Shown: positions 10,988 through 22,405, counted from the first letter of the stretch. The stretch: DNA of 64,000 bases from Amaranthus tricolor (GCF_026212465.1 NC_080052.1:19031182-19095181); one strand, 5' to 3'. Program-made: numbers and translations. Notes: a model not told the origin generated them from the letters alone.

Positions 10988-13072
10988 TGATCTTTGTTTG
11001 TAGTTATGAATTCAGTCAAATAAAGGGGTTATGTCTTGTTCTTCTAGAAGCTCGAAATTTCGCTGGTTAAGTTCATTCAAGATTGGTTGTATGTTGTTTA
11101 TGCTCGAAATGTGTGTAATTGCGAGAAAAGAGTATTCACTCCCTATTGTCCCTACTAGGTCTCATATTTTTTTTGCACGACCAATAACCTTAGCCAACGT
11201 TACACCCGTTATTAGCCTGATTTGATTCTCTTGGTGGTTGAATCTTTTTCGAAGGAGAAGGATAGCAAGGTTAAAGTGAAAGTCTTTAGAATGTTATTTG
11301 TATTGGAGAGATCATTTTGTCTTTTTTTTAAACACATGAGTGTAAGAGTTGGGAGGGAAACACTGCTGGGGAATGGAAGTAGTCATTTTTACTACTTCGG
11401 TGTGTGTAATGAGTTCTAGACTCATCGACAATGGAGTGGTGAGTTTTCCCGTGAGTACCTCCTCATTTGATTTATGATATGTTTACGATGGCCTTAATTG
11501 GTTACCTTTTGGATGAATTGTGAAAGCCTTATTGCGCTATGATATTCTGGATTGATGTTGAGTGCGCCTAAATGCCCAGTCGTTTGAAGTTGCTTTTATG
11601 CTCCCTTCCCTTGCATTTTTATGGCATTTCGAAGTGTGATTTCACATTTTCCATGTGGTTTTACGCTTGGTTGGAGTTTTGTGTGTCTTTGATTATTTCA
11701 GGCCATTTTACTCCACTCTTGTATTGGAAGCGAATCACTCCTGAGCATTAGAATGTGTGCTTCGAGATTTGGCAGAGTTCAAGACCGCATTACGACACTT
11801 TTGTGAGCTCACGGGCCCATTCGGACATGCTTTTAGTCCCGTTGGTTTCGTTTGTACTTTTACCGCGTTCTCATGAAGAAAAGTAACCACAAGATTATAG
11901 GCCCGGGCGGGTATTTCATACCCGGATGATTTCAAGCAAGAAGTAAGAACGCAAGCATCCAAGCCCAGGACCCGGTCGGGTCAAGCTTAAACCCGGCCGG
12001 GTTTGTCTAAAATTACTTGATGGAATGTTCAACCCACGGACCCGGTCGGGTTTTGCTCAAACCCGGTCGGGTCCTGTGATTTCTGCTCTCTGGAAAACCC
12101 TCAGCACACGGACCTGGTCCGGTCCTGCTCTAATAACCGTTTTTCCGCACGGTTTTTATTAAATGATGAGGAATGTAACCGTAGACGGGGAGTTAACATT
12201 TTCTCTGGTTTTCTTTAGACACTTTTAATTCTTCACTTTGGGAAAAACCTTTGTAACTTCATTTACTTTCGTTCGTCATTTGGTATTCGAATTCAAGTAC
12301 TATTTCTTTATCCCTTTTCTTGTTATTATTTTTAATCATGTTTTCTTTAATGAATTTTTATTTTGTTGCAATTAATATGTGTGAGTAGTTTCTTAATCTA
12401 GGGTTAGATGGAACCCTAGCCATGATTTTGATGATGAATTATTGAGTTCCAATCCCTTTTTGTTATGCATAATCCTTGTTCATGCTTGATCTCTTATGCT
12501 AGTTAACTTACGTTTTTCAATGGAAACTTTGGAAATTGTGGTTAACAATTCATTCAATCGCTAACGAAAGTTAGGGTTGAGTGAATTGCCTTTTAGATCA
12601 AGGACTTGATAATCTTCATGAAAATAGATAGATTTGATTGTTGGATCTTATAGAATACTGTGCCCAATGTCATTATTATACTTGATTCCATGAAAATAGG
12701 TTTGATAGTATGGTAGTGAAGCTAATAGTCTTCGAAAGGAGTTATTAGTATTCTTAATGGTGTATTCGTCCTATTGAACTTGGTTATGATTGTTGTAAGG
12801 GTAGTAGGATCTCATTGTCATCATATCATGCTAGTGGGGAAGTTTATCCCTAGATGTTTTAATATCATTAATTTACCTTTCTAATTTAATTGCTTGTATT
12901 CTAGTCATTTAGTTAGTTTAGGTATATATTCTCTGAAATTGTGTGTTACTAAGGATCAATTGGTAGCCGGAAAATAATCATTTACTACGTTGTTCCCTGT
13001 GGATTCGACCCTAACTGCCGCTGTACTAGTTGCATATTAGGATTTGTTTGATAGTACATAAACGACCTATCA
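10988..13072 (+). repeat. LTR, upstream copy (2,085 bp)
   Basis: It starts TGATCTTTG directly after the purine run AAAAAGAAAG and ends GACCTATCA, followed by GATTT and the primer-binding site. TGAT/ATCA form short terminal inverted repeats. It is nearly identical to 16778-18883, except that it lacks one 21-bp unit near 12110. Short ORFs inside it are not convincing genes. Confidence 0.82.
11890..12130. repeat. Palindromic ACCCGGTCGGGT cluster in the LTR
   Basis: At least five near-palindromes of the form ACCCGG(T/C)CGGGT lie within about 240 bp, followed by a (C/T)TGGTCCGGTCC motif. The downstream LTR has the same cluster at about 17690-17945 with an extra 21-bp unit. Function is unknown; they could be hairpins or binding sites. 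Confidence 0.7.
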
Positions 13073-13077
13073 GATTT

Positions 13078-13095
13078 TGGCGCCGTTGCCGGGGA
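13078..13095 (+). other. Primer-binding site, tRNA-Asp type
   Basis: TGGCGCCGTTGCCGGGGA sits 5 nt after the LTR end. Its first 15 bases complement a tRNA-Asp 3' end including CCA, the primer usual for Athila/Tat-type Ty3 elements. It is not duplicated at the right-hand LTR, as expected. Confidence 0.8.
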
Positions 13096-13216
13096 GCAAC
13101 GGATTAGTTTAGTGTTTATTTTCTGAGTTTAAATTGATTCTTTTTCTCTGATTCTGCTTAGGTTAGGTCCCCCTCCCCTATCTCTTTAACCCTTTGCTTG
13201 TAGTTTCTTTTGTTGC

Positions 13217-15967
13217 ATGCAAACCAGAGGACAGGGACACGAACTAGTACCTTTTGACCCTGAAATCGAAGCAACAGCAAGAAAACTCAACTCCAGGCAA
13301 CGAAGGCGAAGAAACAAGAGAAGGGAAGATTTAACCATGGCTGAAACACCAGAGAAACCCCTCCTGGATTACATCACTCCTGATGCTAGCATTGTCACTA
13401 CAAGCATTGTGAGGCCAGAGATTTCCGGGAACCAGTATGAGATCCGGTCAGCATTTTTCAACTGGATCGCTCAGGACCAATTTCATGGTATTGAGAATGA
13501 GAGCCCAACCGACCATATTAATCTGTTCATCGACAAGTGCATGACACACAAGTACAACAACGTCACCTCCGATCAATTAATGTTAATAGCTTTCCCTTTT
13601 TCTCTTGCGGGGGCGGCTAAGCAGTGGCTTCGTGAGGAAGAACCCAACTCCATTGCTACTTGGGAGGCTTTGAAAAAGGCATTCTTGCATCGATACTACC
13701 CACCCGGAAAAACTTCAAAGTACCGAAATGAGATCTTTACTTTCAAGCAAAAAGACGGGGAATCACTCTATGATGCATGGGAGAGATTTAAAAGTCTAAT
13801 CAGAAAGTGCCCACATCACGGATTACCGGATTGGATGGTTATTGAGACAGTCTACAATGCTTTGAGGCATGAGATCCAGACTTCTTTGGATGCTGCTGCT
13901 GGGGGTAACTTCATGATGAAAATACTGACCCAGGCCAAGAAAATTCTTGATGATATGGCTTCAAATTACCACTGGCGAGAACAATCAACTCCAAGGAGAG
14001 GTGGTAGGTATGAAGTAGATGCTATTGTTGCTTTGACTAACAATGTACAGGCTTTGACAAGAAAGATTGAGCAATTGGATGTAGCTGCAGTAAATAAAGT
14101 CTGTGGTGCTTGTGGGTTAAAAGGGCATTCTAGTGTTGATTGCCAACTTCAAGCCGAAGGGGTTGCTGCTGTGGAACAAGTCAACGCCATCCAAAATCAG
14201 AATGCCACACAACAATACAACCCCTATTCCAACACCTTCAATCCAGGATGGAGGGATCTTCCAAATTTTTCCTACCGAAACAACAATGCACAGAATCCCT
14301 CATCCTCATATAGCATACCATCGGGTTTCCAACAAAGACCTCCCTTCCCACCTCAACAACAACACCCACCGAAGTCTAACCTTGAGAGCTTGATAGAGAA
14401 TTTTATTGCTACCCAAAGCAAGCAAAATGAATACTTCAACACCTCCATTAATCAGATTTTGGCTCACAACAAAATGATCGACACTCAGATGGCTCAGATG
14501 GCTCAGCAATTGAGTAACTTATCCATACAAAAGGGGCAACTTCCGGGAAACACAGAAAGGAACCCAACCACATCCCCACATCAGCAACTCAATGCAATAA
14601 CTACGAGGAGTGGTAGGACACTTCATGATCCAGCCCCTCAGGTAAAGACTTCACCTATTGTTGTTCCAGCTCCAAGTACTAATGATGATGTTTCTGAAGA
14701 AAGGAAAGATGAGGCAGTCAATTCAGACAAGTCCATAACCGCCGGTCGAACTTACACACCACCAGTGCCATTTCCGTCTAGATTGGCACAGGCGAAGCTT
14801 GAGCAAAAATATGGAAAATTTCTTCAAGTATTGAGCAAGTTACAGCTCAACATCCCCTTCTTAGAAGCCATTAAGGAAATGCCCTCTTATGCTAAATTCC
14901 TCAAGGACATCATTTCCAACAAACGCAAGCTAGAGGAGAGTGTGGTGGAATCTCTGAATGGGCAATGTAGCGCTATTTTGCAATGCAAGATTCCTAAGAA
15001 ACATGCTGATCCTGGTAGTTTTACTATCCCGCTGAAGTTTGGGAAAGATATGTCTGTCATAGCCCTTGCTGATTTAGGGGCTAGTGTGAGTGTGATGCCG
15101 TTAACGCTATGCAAAAAGATCAATGGCGAGATGAAAGCCACTCGGATGTCCATACAATTAGCCGATCGATCTGTGAGATACCCAGTTGGCATTCTTGAGG
15201 ATTTCCCCGTCCAAGTTGGTAATTATTTTGTACCCTGCGATTTCGTCATTATGGATATGGAAGAGGATGCTCGCATTCCGGTGATTTTGGGTCGTGATTT
15301 TTTAAAGACTACAGCAGCCAATTTTGATGTGAAGAATGGCAAGTTATCACTTGAAATTTTGGGAGAACAGTTGCATTTCCATCTCCCCTCATCCATGGCA
15401 CATTCTGCCATTGGGGAGACTGTTTGTCGGGTGGATGCGATAGTTGATGCTATTACAGAGAGGGAGTCCACACCCTCCATTGTTGATCCACTTTATGCAG
15501 CTATTGAAGGCAACTACGAGAAGGATAGGGCCAATGTGATTGAGATGGTCCATGTTTTAGATGTTGCACCTACATTTGTTCCTGCAAAAGCTAAGTTTGA
15601 GGACACCCCACCTTGGAAGGTGTCCACCATTGAGGAACGAAAGGAGTGTACTACGCCTCCTCAGGTAGAATTAAAACCCCTCTTTCCTTCTTTGAAGTAT
15701 GTCTTTCTAGAGGATAATGACACTTACCCTGTAATTGTCAATGCTGAACTCAACGGCACTCAAATTGAGCGATTACTCACAGTTCTGAAAAAGTATAAGA
15801 GTGTTATTGGGTACACTATTGATGACATCAAGGGTATTAATCCCTCATTCTGCACTCATGAGATGTGGTCCCTCTGGTCCTGGAGGTGGTGGTTCGGGCC
15901 AGTGATCATTTATTTAATCTTTTGCCAAACACTGCGGACCGTGCTTGGGCTGGCTTGGGGGGGATAA
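13217..15967 (+). CDS. Retroelement Gag-protease polyprotein, no reverse transcriptase
   Basis: This is an intact 916-residue ORF. A basic N-terminus (RRRRNKRRED) leads to a retrotransposon Gag domain at about residues 80-220 (HINLFIDKC, AAKQWL, FLHRYYPP, ESLYDAWERFKSL). A CX2CX4HX4C zinc knuckle lies at about 295-308, followed by a Pro/Gln-rich linker. The aspartic protease motif ADLGASVSVMP is near 617-627; Leu replaces the more usual Thr, as is common in plant Athila relatives. After DDIKGINPSFCTHE, where reverse transcriptase would begin, the sequence changes to an unrelated Trp-rich tail and stops. Pol has therefore been deleted, and both copies in the window share this deletion. It probably makes virus-like-particle protein that must be served by a partner's enzymes. 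Confidence 0.88.
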   Translation: MQTRGQGHELVPFDPEIEATARKLNSRQRRRRNKRREDLTMAETPEKPLLDYITPDASIVTTSIVRPEISGNQYEIRSAFFNWIAQDQFHGIENESPTDHINLFIDKCMTHKYNNVTSDQLMLIAFPFSLAGAAKQWLREEEPNSIATWEALKKAFLHRYYPPGKTSKYRNEIFTFKQKDGESLYDAWERFKSLIRKCPHHGLPDWMVIETVYNALRHEIQTSLDAAAGGNFMMKILTQAKKILDDMASNYHWREQSTPRRGGRYEVDAIVALTNNVQALTRKIEQLDVAAVNKVCGACGLKGHSSVDCQLQAEGVAAVEQVNAIQNQNATQQYNPYSNTFNPGWRDLPNFSYRNNNAQNPSSSYSIPSGFQQRPPFPPQQQHPPKSNLESLIENFIATQSKQNEYFNTSINQILAHNKMIDTQMAQMAQQLSNLSIQKGQLPGNTERNPTTSPHQQLNAITTRSGRTLHDPAPQVKTSPIVVPAPSTNDDVSEERKDEAVNSDKSITAGRTYTPPVPFPSRLAQAKLEQKYGKFLQVLSKLQLNIPFLEAIKEMPSYAKFLKDIISNKRKLEESVVESLNGQCSAILQCKIPKKHADPGSFTIPLKFGKDMSVIALADLGASVSVMPLTLCKKINGEMKATRMSIQLADRSVRYPVGILEDFPVQVGNYFVPCDFVIMDMEEDARIPVILGRDFLKTTAANFDVKNGKLSLEILGEQLHFHLPSSMAHSAIGETVCRVDAIVDAITERESTPSIVDPLYAAIEGNYEKDRANVIEMVHVLDVAPTFVPAKAKFEDTPPWKVSTIEERKECTTPPQVELKPLFPSLKYVFLEDNDTYPVIVNAELNGTQIERLLTVLKKYKSVIGYTIDDIKGINPSFCTHEMWSLWSWRWWFGPVIIYLIFCQTLRTVLGLAWGG

Positions 15968-16777
15968 TCACTTCTCACTCACTCACTCCCTCATGCCACT
16001 GCATATTTTTATCATTTTCAGCATAATTTTATCATTTTTGGCATATAGAGTTAGGTTTTATTTCTCGCATGCATAAATTTCGGCATATAGAGTTAGGTTT
16101 TTTTTTCTCGCATGCATAAAAAAAAAAAAAAAAAAAACGGAATTGTTGGAATCCCCTGTATATGAGTAACATTGTCTTTTCCCCTAAAATGAATTTTGCA
16201 AAATGTTTTGACTGGTATTTTGGCATGTGATGCTGTTATTTGGATGTCAGAGGCAAACCGCAGACACTCCTAATTTGAGAACCAGTTAAGTGGCATTTAA
16301 TTGCCTCATGAACATGAGTAGGTTAGCTGGTGAGTAAACCTAATCAAATGTGTGTGCATTATCTGCTAGGACACCCATTAGGGGCTAGACTGATCTTGAC
16401 TTTGCTTTACTCCTCCTAGAATTTGACTAGATATACCTTGTTGAAAATGATTTTCAGGCTTAGATGTTACTTGAAACCACATGGACTAAAAAGCCACCTT
16501 GCACTACTTGACTTTAGGTTTTAGCCCTCTTGAGCTTGAGCCCCTTTTCTTTCAACCCGCATTACTAAAGCTCCACAATCCCAAAATTTCCCCCCTTTAC
16601 ACCTTAGGGAGTGAATTACGTATTTAAGTTTGATGTTGGTTGTTGGTGTGGTTACTGATCCATAATTGTAAAATTTCGAGTTTCTTTTAAATTTTCTGTA
16701 TATAGACACCCCCAAGTACTATTTATTTCTTCAAAAAAAAAAAAAAAAAAAACTCAACAGAAACAACAAAAAGAAAG
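15968..16777 (+). other. Element 3' untranslated region with polypurine tract (16768-16777)
   Basis: About 0.8 kb of non-coding sequence separates the Gag-protease stop from the LTR. It contains two long A runs (after 16117 and before 16752) that differ in length from the upstream copy. It ends in AAAAAGAAAG immediately before the TG of the LTR, fitting the plus-strand primer site. The 64-residue ORFs here look like chance. Confidence 0.65.
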
Positions 16778-18883
16778 TGATCTTTGTTTGTAGTTATGAA
16801 TTCAGTCAAATAAAGGGGTTATGTCTTGTTCTTCTAGAAGCTCGAAATTTCGCTGGTTAAGTTCATTCAAGATTGGTTGTATGTTGTTTATGCTCGAAAT
16901 GTGTGTAATTGCGAGAAAAGAGTATTCACTCCCTATTGTCCCTACTAGGTCTCATATTTTTTTTGCACGACCAATAACCTTAGCCAACGTTACACCCGTT
17001 ATTAGCCTGATTTGATTCTCTTGGTGGTTGAATCTTTTTCGAAGGAGAAGGATAGCAAGGTTAAAGTGAAAGTCTTTAGAATGTTATTTGTATTGGAGAG
17101 ATCATTTTGTCTTTTTTTTAAACACATGAGTGTAAGAGTTGGGAGGGAAACACTGCTGGGGAATGGAAGTAGTCATTTTTACTACTTCGGTGTGTGTAAT
17201 GAGTTCTAGACTCATCGACAATGGAGTGGTAAGTTGTCCCGTGAGTACCTCCTCATTTGGTTTATGATATGTTTACGATGGCCTTAATTGGTTACCTTTT
17301 GGATGAATTGTGAAAGCCTTATTGCGCTATGATATTCTGGATTGATGTTGAGTGCGCCTAAATGCCCAGTCGTTTGAAGTTGCTTTTATGCTCCCTTCCC
17401 TTGCATTTTTATGGCATTTCGAAGTGTGATTTCACATTTTCCATGTGGTTTTACGCTTGGTTGGAGTTTTGTGTGTCTTTGATTATTTCAGGCCATTTTA
17501 CTCCACTCTTGTATTGGAAGCGAATCACTCCTGAGCATTAGAATGTGTGCTTCGAGATTTGGCAGAGTTCAAGACCGCATTACGACACTTTTGTGAGCTC
17601 ACGGGCCCATTCGGACATGCTTTTAGTCCCGTTGGTTTCGTTTGTACTTTTACCGCGTTCTCATGAAGAAAAGTAAGCACAAGATTATAGGCCCGGGCGG
17701 GTATTTCATACCCGGATGATTTCAAGCAAGAAGTAAGAACGCAAGCATCCAAGCCCAGGACCCGGTCGGGTCAAGCTTAAACCCGGCCGGGTTTGTCTAA
17801 AATTACTTGATGGAATGTTCAACCCACGGACCCGGTCGGGTTTTGCTCAAACCCGGTCGGGTCCTGTGATTTCTGCTCTCTGGAAAACCCTCAGCACACG
17901 GACTTGGTCCGGTCTTCCAGAAACCTGGTCCGGTCCTGCTCTAATAACCGTTTTTCCGCACGGTTTTTATTAAATGATGAGGAATGTAACCGTAGACGGG
18001 GAGTTAACATTTTCTCTGGTTTTCTTTAGACACTTTTAATTCTTCACTTTGGGAAAAACCTTTGTAACTTCATTTACTTTCGTTCGTCATTTGGTATTCG
18101 AATTCAAGTACTATTTCTTTATCCCTTTTCTTGTTATTATTTTTAATCATGTTTTCTTTAATGAATTTTTATTTTGTTGCAATTAATATGTGTGAGTAGT
18201 TTCTTAATCTAGGGTTAGATGGAACCCTAGCCATGATTTTGATGATGAATTATTGAGTTCCAATCCCTTTTTGTTATGCATAATCCTTGTTCATGCTTGA
18301 TCTCTTATGCTAGTTAACTTACGTTTTTCAATGGAAACTTTGGAAATTGTGGTTAACAATTCATTCAATCGCTAACGAAAGTTAGGGTTGAGTGAATTGC
18401 CTTTTAGATCAAGGACTTGATAATCTTCATGAAAATAGATAGATTTGATTGTTGGATCTTATAGAATACTGTGCCCAATGTCATTATTATACTTGATTCC
18501 ATGAAAATAGGTTTGATAGTATGGTAGTGAAGCTAATAGTCTTCGAAAGGAGTTATTAGTATTCTTAATGGTGTATTCGTCCTATTGAACTTGGTTATGA
18601 TTGTTGTAAGGGTAGTAGGATCTCATTGTCATCATATCATGCTAGTGGGGAAGTTTATCCCTAGATGTTTTAATATCATTAATTTACCTTTCTAATTTAA
18701 TTGCTTGTATTCTAGTCATTTAGTTAGTTTAGGTATATATTCTCTGAAATTGTGTGTTACTAAGGATCAATTGGTAGCCGGAAAATAATCATTTACTACG
18801 TTGTTCCCTGTGGATTCGACCCTAACTGCCGCTGTACTAGTTGCATATTAGGATTTGTTTGATAGTACATAAACGACCTATCA
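16778..18883 (+). repeat. LTR, downstream copy (2,106 bp)
   Basis: It begins TGATCTTTG and ends GACCTATCA, and is followed directly by the target duplication ACTGC and hAT sequence. It differs from the upstream LTR by a handful of substitutions and an additional 21-bp unit near 17904-17925. Confidence 0.85.
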
Positions 18884-19639
18884 ACTGCATATTTAGAATT
18901 AGATAGTTATCTTAAAGATCACTTTGAAATTGACCAAGGTAGCTATAGTATTTTAGAGTGGTAGAAAGAAAAATCAATAAAATTCCCCATATTATCGAGA
19001 ATTGCAAAGGATATCCTTGCAATTCCTGCTTGTACGATTGTGTCGGAGTCTGCTTTTAGTGCAGGTAGAAGAGTTTTAGACGAAAAGAGATCTTGTCTTG
19101 CTCCACATAGTATTCAAATATGTGTTTGCAAGAAAGATTGAGATCAAGCGGAGATTCGAACACAAGGACTAAGGAATGATGATGATCAATGCGATGATGA
19201 TGATCCATGGATGATGAGGAATACATCTGCATCATCGTCAGGAGGAGAGTCAGCGGAAGCATCTAACCAACCAGATGATGATGACGAAGACGAATAGGAT
19301 CAATCGGACAACGATAAATCAACATTCAACAACTACAAATAAAAGGTATGACAAAGAACTACGTGGGCTTTGATTCCTTCGGGATACGTAGGCAGCTTAG
19401 TATTCCTTTGGGTACTAGGTTCAAGTCTATTTTCTCTCTCTTTTTTTATTAATCATCTTTATCGACATTATCGTTGATTCGTTTTTTATTAATTTATTAT
19501 TTTCATTCTTTTTAGTAAATATTTTAATAACGATGACAACTTGACAAGCAATGAATTTCGCTAATAATCAAATAATCATCAAAGGTACGTCTGCAATATT
19601 ATAGTATTTTTATATTATATAAATATTTAAAGGAAAAAT

Positions 19640-19822
19640 AAAAATGGAACCAATGGTCCGACCCGCCCGTCCCGCGAGTTGGAACCGCCTCATGAACCGC
19701 CAAGGAACCGTTTGGAATCGCCCGGAATCGGAACCGTTCGCGACAGGTTCCAAATGGAACCGGAACCGGGTGGAACCGGAACCGGAACGGAACCGGCCCA
19801 ACCCGGACCTTGGCCATGCCTA
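19640..19822. repeat. GGAACC-rich right subterminal region of the hAT element
   Basis: It has the same GAACCG/GGTTCC motif texture as the left end. The 22-bp segment at 19730-19751 is identical to 7965-7986 and in the same orientation. The ORFs crossing this region on both strands reflect base composition, not genes. Confidence 0.8.
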
Positions 19823-20267
19823 GGTTTAACCATAGGACAATTAAGAAAAATCAAGTGTCTTAGGTTTAGAATGTGATTTTGGAATATTGGTAGCTTAACT
19901 AAAAGGAAACACCTTACTCATACAACACATTTGCCTCAGAATTGTGGTACTTTAACAAAGAAGATACTTGTTTGAAGTTTGTGAAAACATGAATGCCAAG
20001 AACATGCCAAAATAATAGTCTAAACAATAATTGGTTCAAATAATGTCTATAATGAACTTGTAACACCTCGTTAAAACGTCGTCTAAACTATTGAATTAAC
20101 TATCACTTATGTTTTATCGCGTAACGTGCTTTATTGCAGATTAATTAGGGTTTTAATTGAACAATTGAATTAATTTTTTTATATAATTAAAAAAAAACAA
20201 TTATTTTAAACTTCTCCCATCCCAGTGGATCTTCATTACTCATTAGGTTGTCTCTTAAATTTGATCA

Positions 20268-20495
20268 CTAGTAGTCTACTTCTTCTTTGAGATAGAAAGC
20301 AGCTTGATCTATCCTCAAATTCCCGGGGCATTGCGCTACATTAAAGATCTTATCAAACTTCCATAACCAACTCTTTAAGGCTGTGAGTTCTCTTGCTCCC
20401 GTATATACTGGAGATTTGTTTTGGGAAATCCTCTTGTTCATAGAGGTAGCATTTTCAACATTTAACTTGAAATTTAACCTCCTTTCCTCGGCCAA
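20268..20495 (-). pseudogene. Ty3-type retrotransposon gag fragment
   Basis: The 75-residue reading frame contains LTALKSWLWKFDKIFNVAQC and DQAAFYLKEEVDYW-like sequence, characteristic of the N-terminal part of Ty3/gypsy Gag. No protease, polymerase or LTR was found beside it, so it is an isolated scrap. Confidence 0.65.
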
Positions 20496-21851
20496 TTTTA
20501 TAACCAGTTACATAATGTCCTTTTAGATGAGCGTCACCTCAAACGCGTCTACTAGAGAGTGGAGGCATTTCTTGCTACCATCATTTCGAAGACGAAGACC
20601 GGTGAACTTCCAATATTTGTGAAATAACCACAATATGATGCCATTACCAAGATTCACGAGCTAAATCTAACTACACATTCACTTCTATTAGTAAAATTAT
20701 CAACTATATCCAATAATTCACTTATCGCACTTTCTAAATATATCAAACTAATAAGCTTGGCTCAAAGAAATGCTAAAATAAACAATTGAACAATGAAAAC
20801 TTAAATATGAATATTACATCAACTTTCTAAATGCACGAAACACGTAATGCATCAACTTACACGTATAACTGAAGTTTAAATCGTCATCACAGTTACTTAC
20901 TTGGCTAGATTTCATAAGTCATCACAATTAGTTCAAATTGTCTTCGATTACTACAAAAAATTCACAAATTTAATGAATCATAACAAAATATCTAAAAACA
21001 TAAAAAAATATTATCATATATTACATCGAATTTTAGTTACTATAAAAGTATAAAACTAAAAATCAATAATAAAATGTCTTCATAACTGCTTTGGAATGTT
21101 TGTATATGGTACTTGTAATTGTCGTATTCTTATTCTGGTGGCCACCTAAGCACATAAAGTAATGATTTATTTTTCATTTCAAATAAAAAGTTTAAGCTAC
21201 AATAACAGATACGGATGAAATTAAACTTGTTTTTTCATCATTTGTAATTTGGCGTACAATAACTCATCTAATACTAACTCCTTTCTGAATAGAATATATT
21301 TGTTGAACAAGGTTTGATTGAATTGTAGCAACTTCAACACAACCTAACAGAATAGATCACAACAGAACAACTAAGACATAAATTTATCCAATATGACACA
21401 ACTCCTGATATTAAAATTGTGATAGCAATATGACACAGGTCTTGATGTTAAACTACTTTATTTTGGTAAAGCTAAGATGATTAGAAAATGTGAAGTTTGA
21501 GCGTATTTGAATAGTTAAATATACTTCTAAAATATCAAATTAATTCGATGTAATTTGTTTTTTATGTCAAACCCAAAAAAAATACTAACTCAAGATCATT
21601 TTATTTACATTTAATGCAATTATAGTTCTACTTTTCTCTTAAACACAAATACAAATTCACTTCGAATGCACACGAACATGTTATTCATAGGTGTCTCAAG
21701 TAATGCTACAACCATTGCAATATTAATATTTGTAAGTGTAACTTTTTTTTAATATATTTAAATTTTAAATATAAATATTAAATTGAATAACCTTGTTAAA
21801 TGGTAAATATTTGAAAATACAAACTAAATAGGTAGGGGAACAAAGCATTTA
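20496..21851. other. Intergenic, no gene seen
   Basis: This is AT-rich sequence. A short + frame near 20527-20628 (DERHLKRVY, stop, RVEAFLATIISK) looks like a protein fragment but was not identified. Confidence 0.35.
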
Positions 21852-22402
21852 CGGCCCGTTTGGTTGATGGTAATAAAGTAATGAGAATGAAATGTTGTAA
21901 TGGCAATAGTAATAAAGGAATGGATATGAGAATTGGTAAGAAAGATTCTTTTGTTTGGTGTGCATGACTAAAGAATGGTAATGGAAGATAATATTCCATT
22001 GATTGCATTTGGTTGTTAGTAATAAAAAATGGTAATGACTCTTAGTTTCATTATTGTATATTTGTATCTAAAAGCATTATTGTATCTAAATTATTCTATC
22101 TAATGATTCTTTTTTTAATAATAATATTTTTTTGGATAATTACATATATTACCTTTTTTTTCTTCATTATTTTTTTCTTCAGCTCGAAACAACATTACCT
22201 TATTTTATTACCACAGTAATACTTCATTACCATTACAGCCTAATACCAGGTTGTTTGATGGTAATAAATGGCCCTTTTTGGTAATTTCATTATCTTATTT
22301 TATTACCATCCATTACCATTGAAGGCATCCAAACAACCAAATTTTTTATTACTTAATTTCATTACCATTACCACCCTCTAATACCATGTACCAAACGAGC
22401 CC
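21852..22402. mobile_element. PIF/Harbinger-like (Tourist) MITE, TSD TTA
   Basis: The ends CGGCCCGTTTGG and, reverse-complemented, GGGCTCGTTTGG form inverted repeats. They are flanked by TTA at 21849-21851 and 22403-22405, the 3-bp TWA-type duplication of this superfamily. The interior is full of GGTAAT(A) and its complement. A second inner foldback (GGTTGTTTGATGG to CATCCAAACAACC, 22251-22340) suggests a nested or duplicated half. It has no coding capacity. Confidence 0.75.
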
Positions 22403-22405
22403 TTA

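Larger units (their letters stand above)
9465..18883 (+). mobile_element. Athila-like Ty3 retroelement with Gag-protease only, TSD ACTGC
   Basis: A 5-bp duplication ACTGC (9460-9464, 18884-18888) flanks the insert, and its removal repairs the hAT reading frame. From left to right it holds: TGATCT plus about 5 nt; a partial internal copy (9476-10987); an LTR (10988-13072); a primer-binding site; a 916-residue Gag-protease ORF; a 3' untranslated region; a polypurine tract; and an LTR (16778-18883). No reverse transcriptase or integrase is encoded, so it resembles non-autonomous TR-GAG elements needing an Athila partner. The two repeated segments differ at under ten bases plus indels across 3.6 kb, so the insertion is young. 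Confidence 0.88.
8353..19297 (+). pseudogene. hAT transposase pseudogene, split by a retroelement (8353..9464 and 18884..19297)
   Basis: The left part contains hAT core features (STDNATTN, HIRCCAHIVNLS, TPTRWGSTNDLL, ILDPCFK). The right part is the C-terminal dimerisation domain (AYLELDSYL, VSESAFSAGRRVLDEKR) with an acidic tail ending in TAG at 19295. Removing the insert and one ACTGC joins the two parts in frame. In-frame stops lie at 8776, 18962 and 19139. The start (MSSFLKKASKK) is followed by an apparent frameshift near 8385-8390: the +1 frame reads SLGGSSSKLDYSKKN. The sequence then jumps straight to the mid-catalytic region, so the BED zinc finger and N-terminal half are deleted. It is non-functional. 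Confidence 0.88.
7894..19822 (+). mobile_element. hAT DNA transposon, TSD GGTTTAAC, carrying a nested retroelement
   Basis: The left terminus is TAGGGATGGCCA and the right terminus is TGGCCATGCCTA, which reverse-complements to TAGGCATGGCCA (11 of 12 matched). The 8-bp duplication GGTTTAAC is perfect at 7886-7893 and 19823-19830, the hAT size. The transposase reads + and is broken (separate entry). Without the 9.4-kb retroelement and one copy of its 5-bp duplication the element would be about 2.5 kb. It is probably immobile on its own but has intact ends. Confidence 0.92.

Noticed and set aside
15255..15271. Purine-rich GGAAGAGGATG as an ectopic plus-strand primer site creating the extended left repeat
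   Set aside because: It lies right at the repeat boundary, but the left end carries the genuine LTR start TGATCT, which points to a deletion of a larger tandem rather than ectopic priming. Not fully excluded.
16032..17752. Small ORFs duplicated in both copies of the Athila-like 3' region and LTR
   Set aside because: They are shared only because the DNA is duplicated, and they have no coding features. The same applies to 10729-11962.
19599..19876. Overlapping Gly/Arg/Pro-rich ORFs on both strands
   Set aside because: They arise from the GGAACC motif repeats at the hAT right end.
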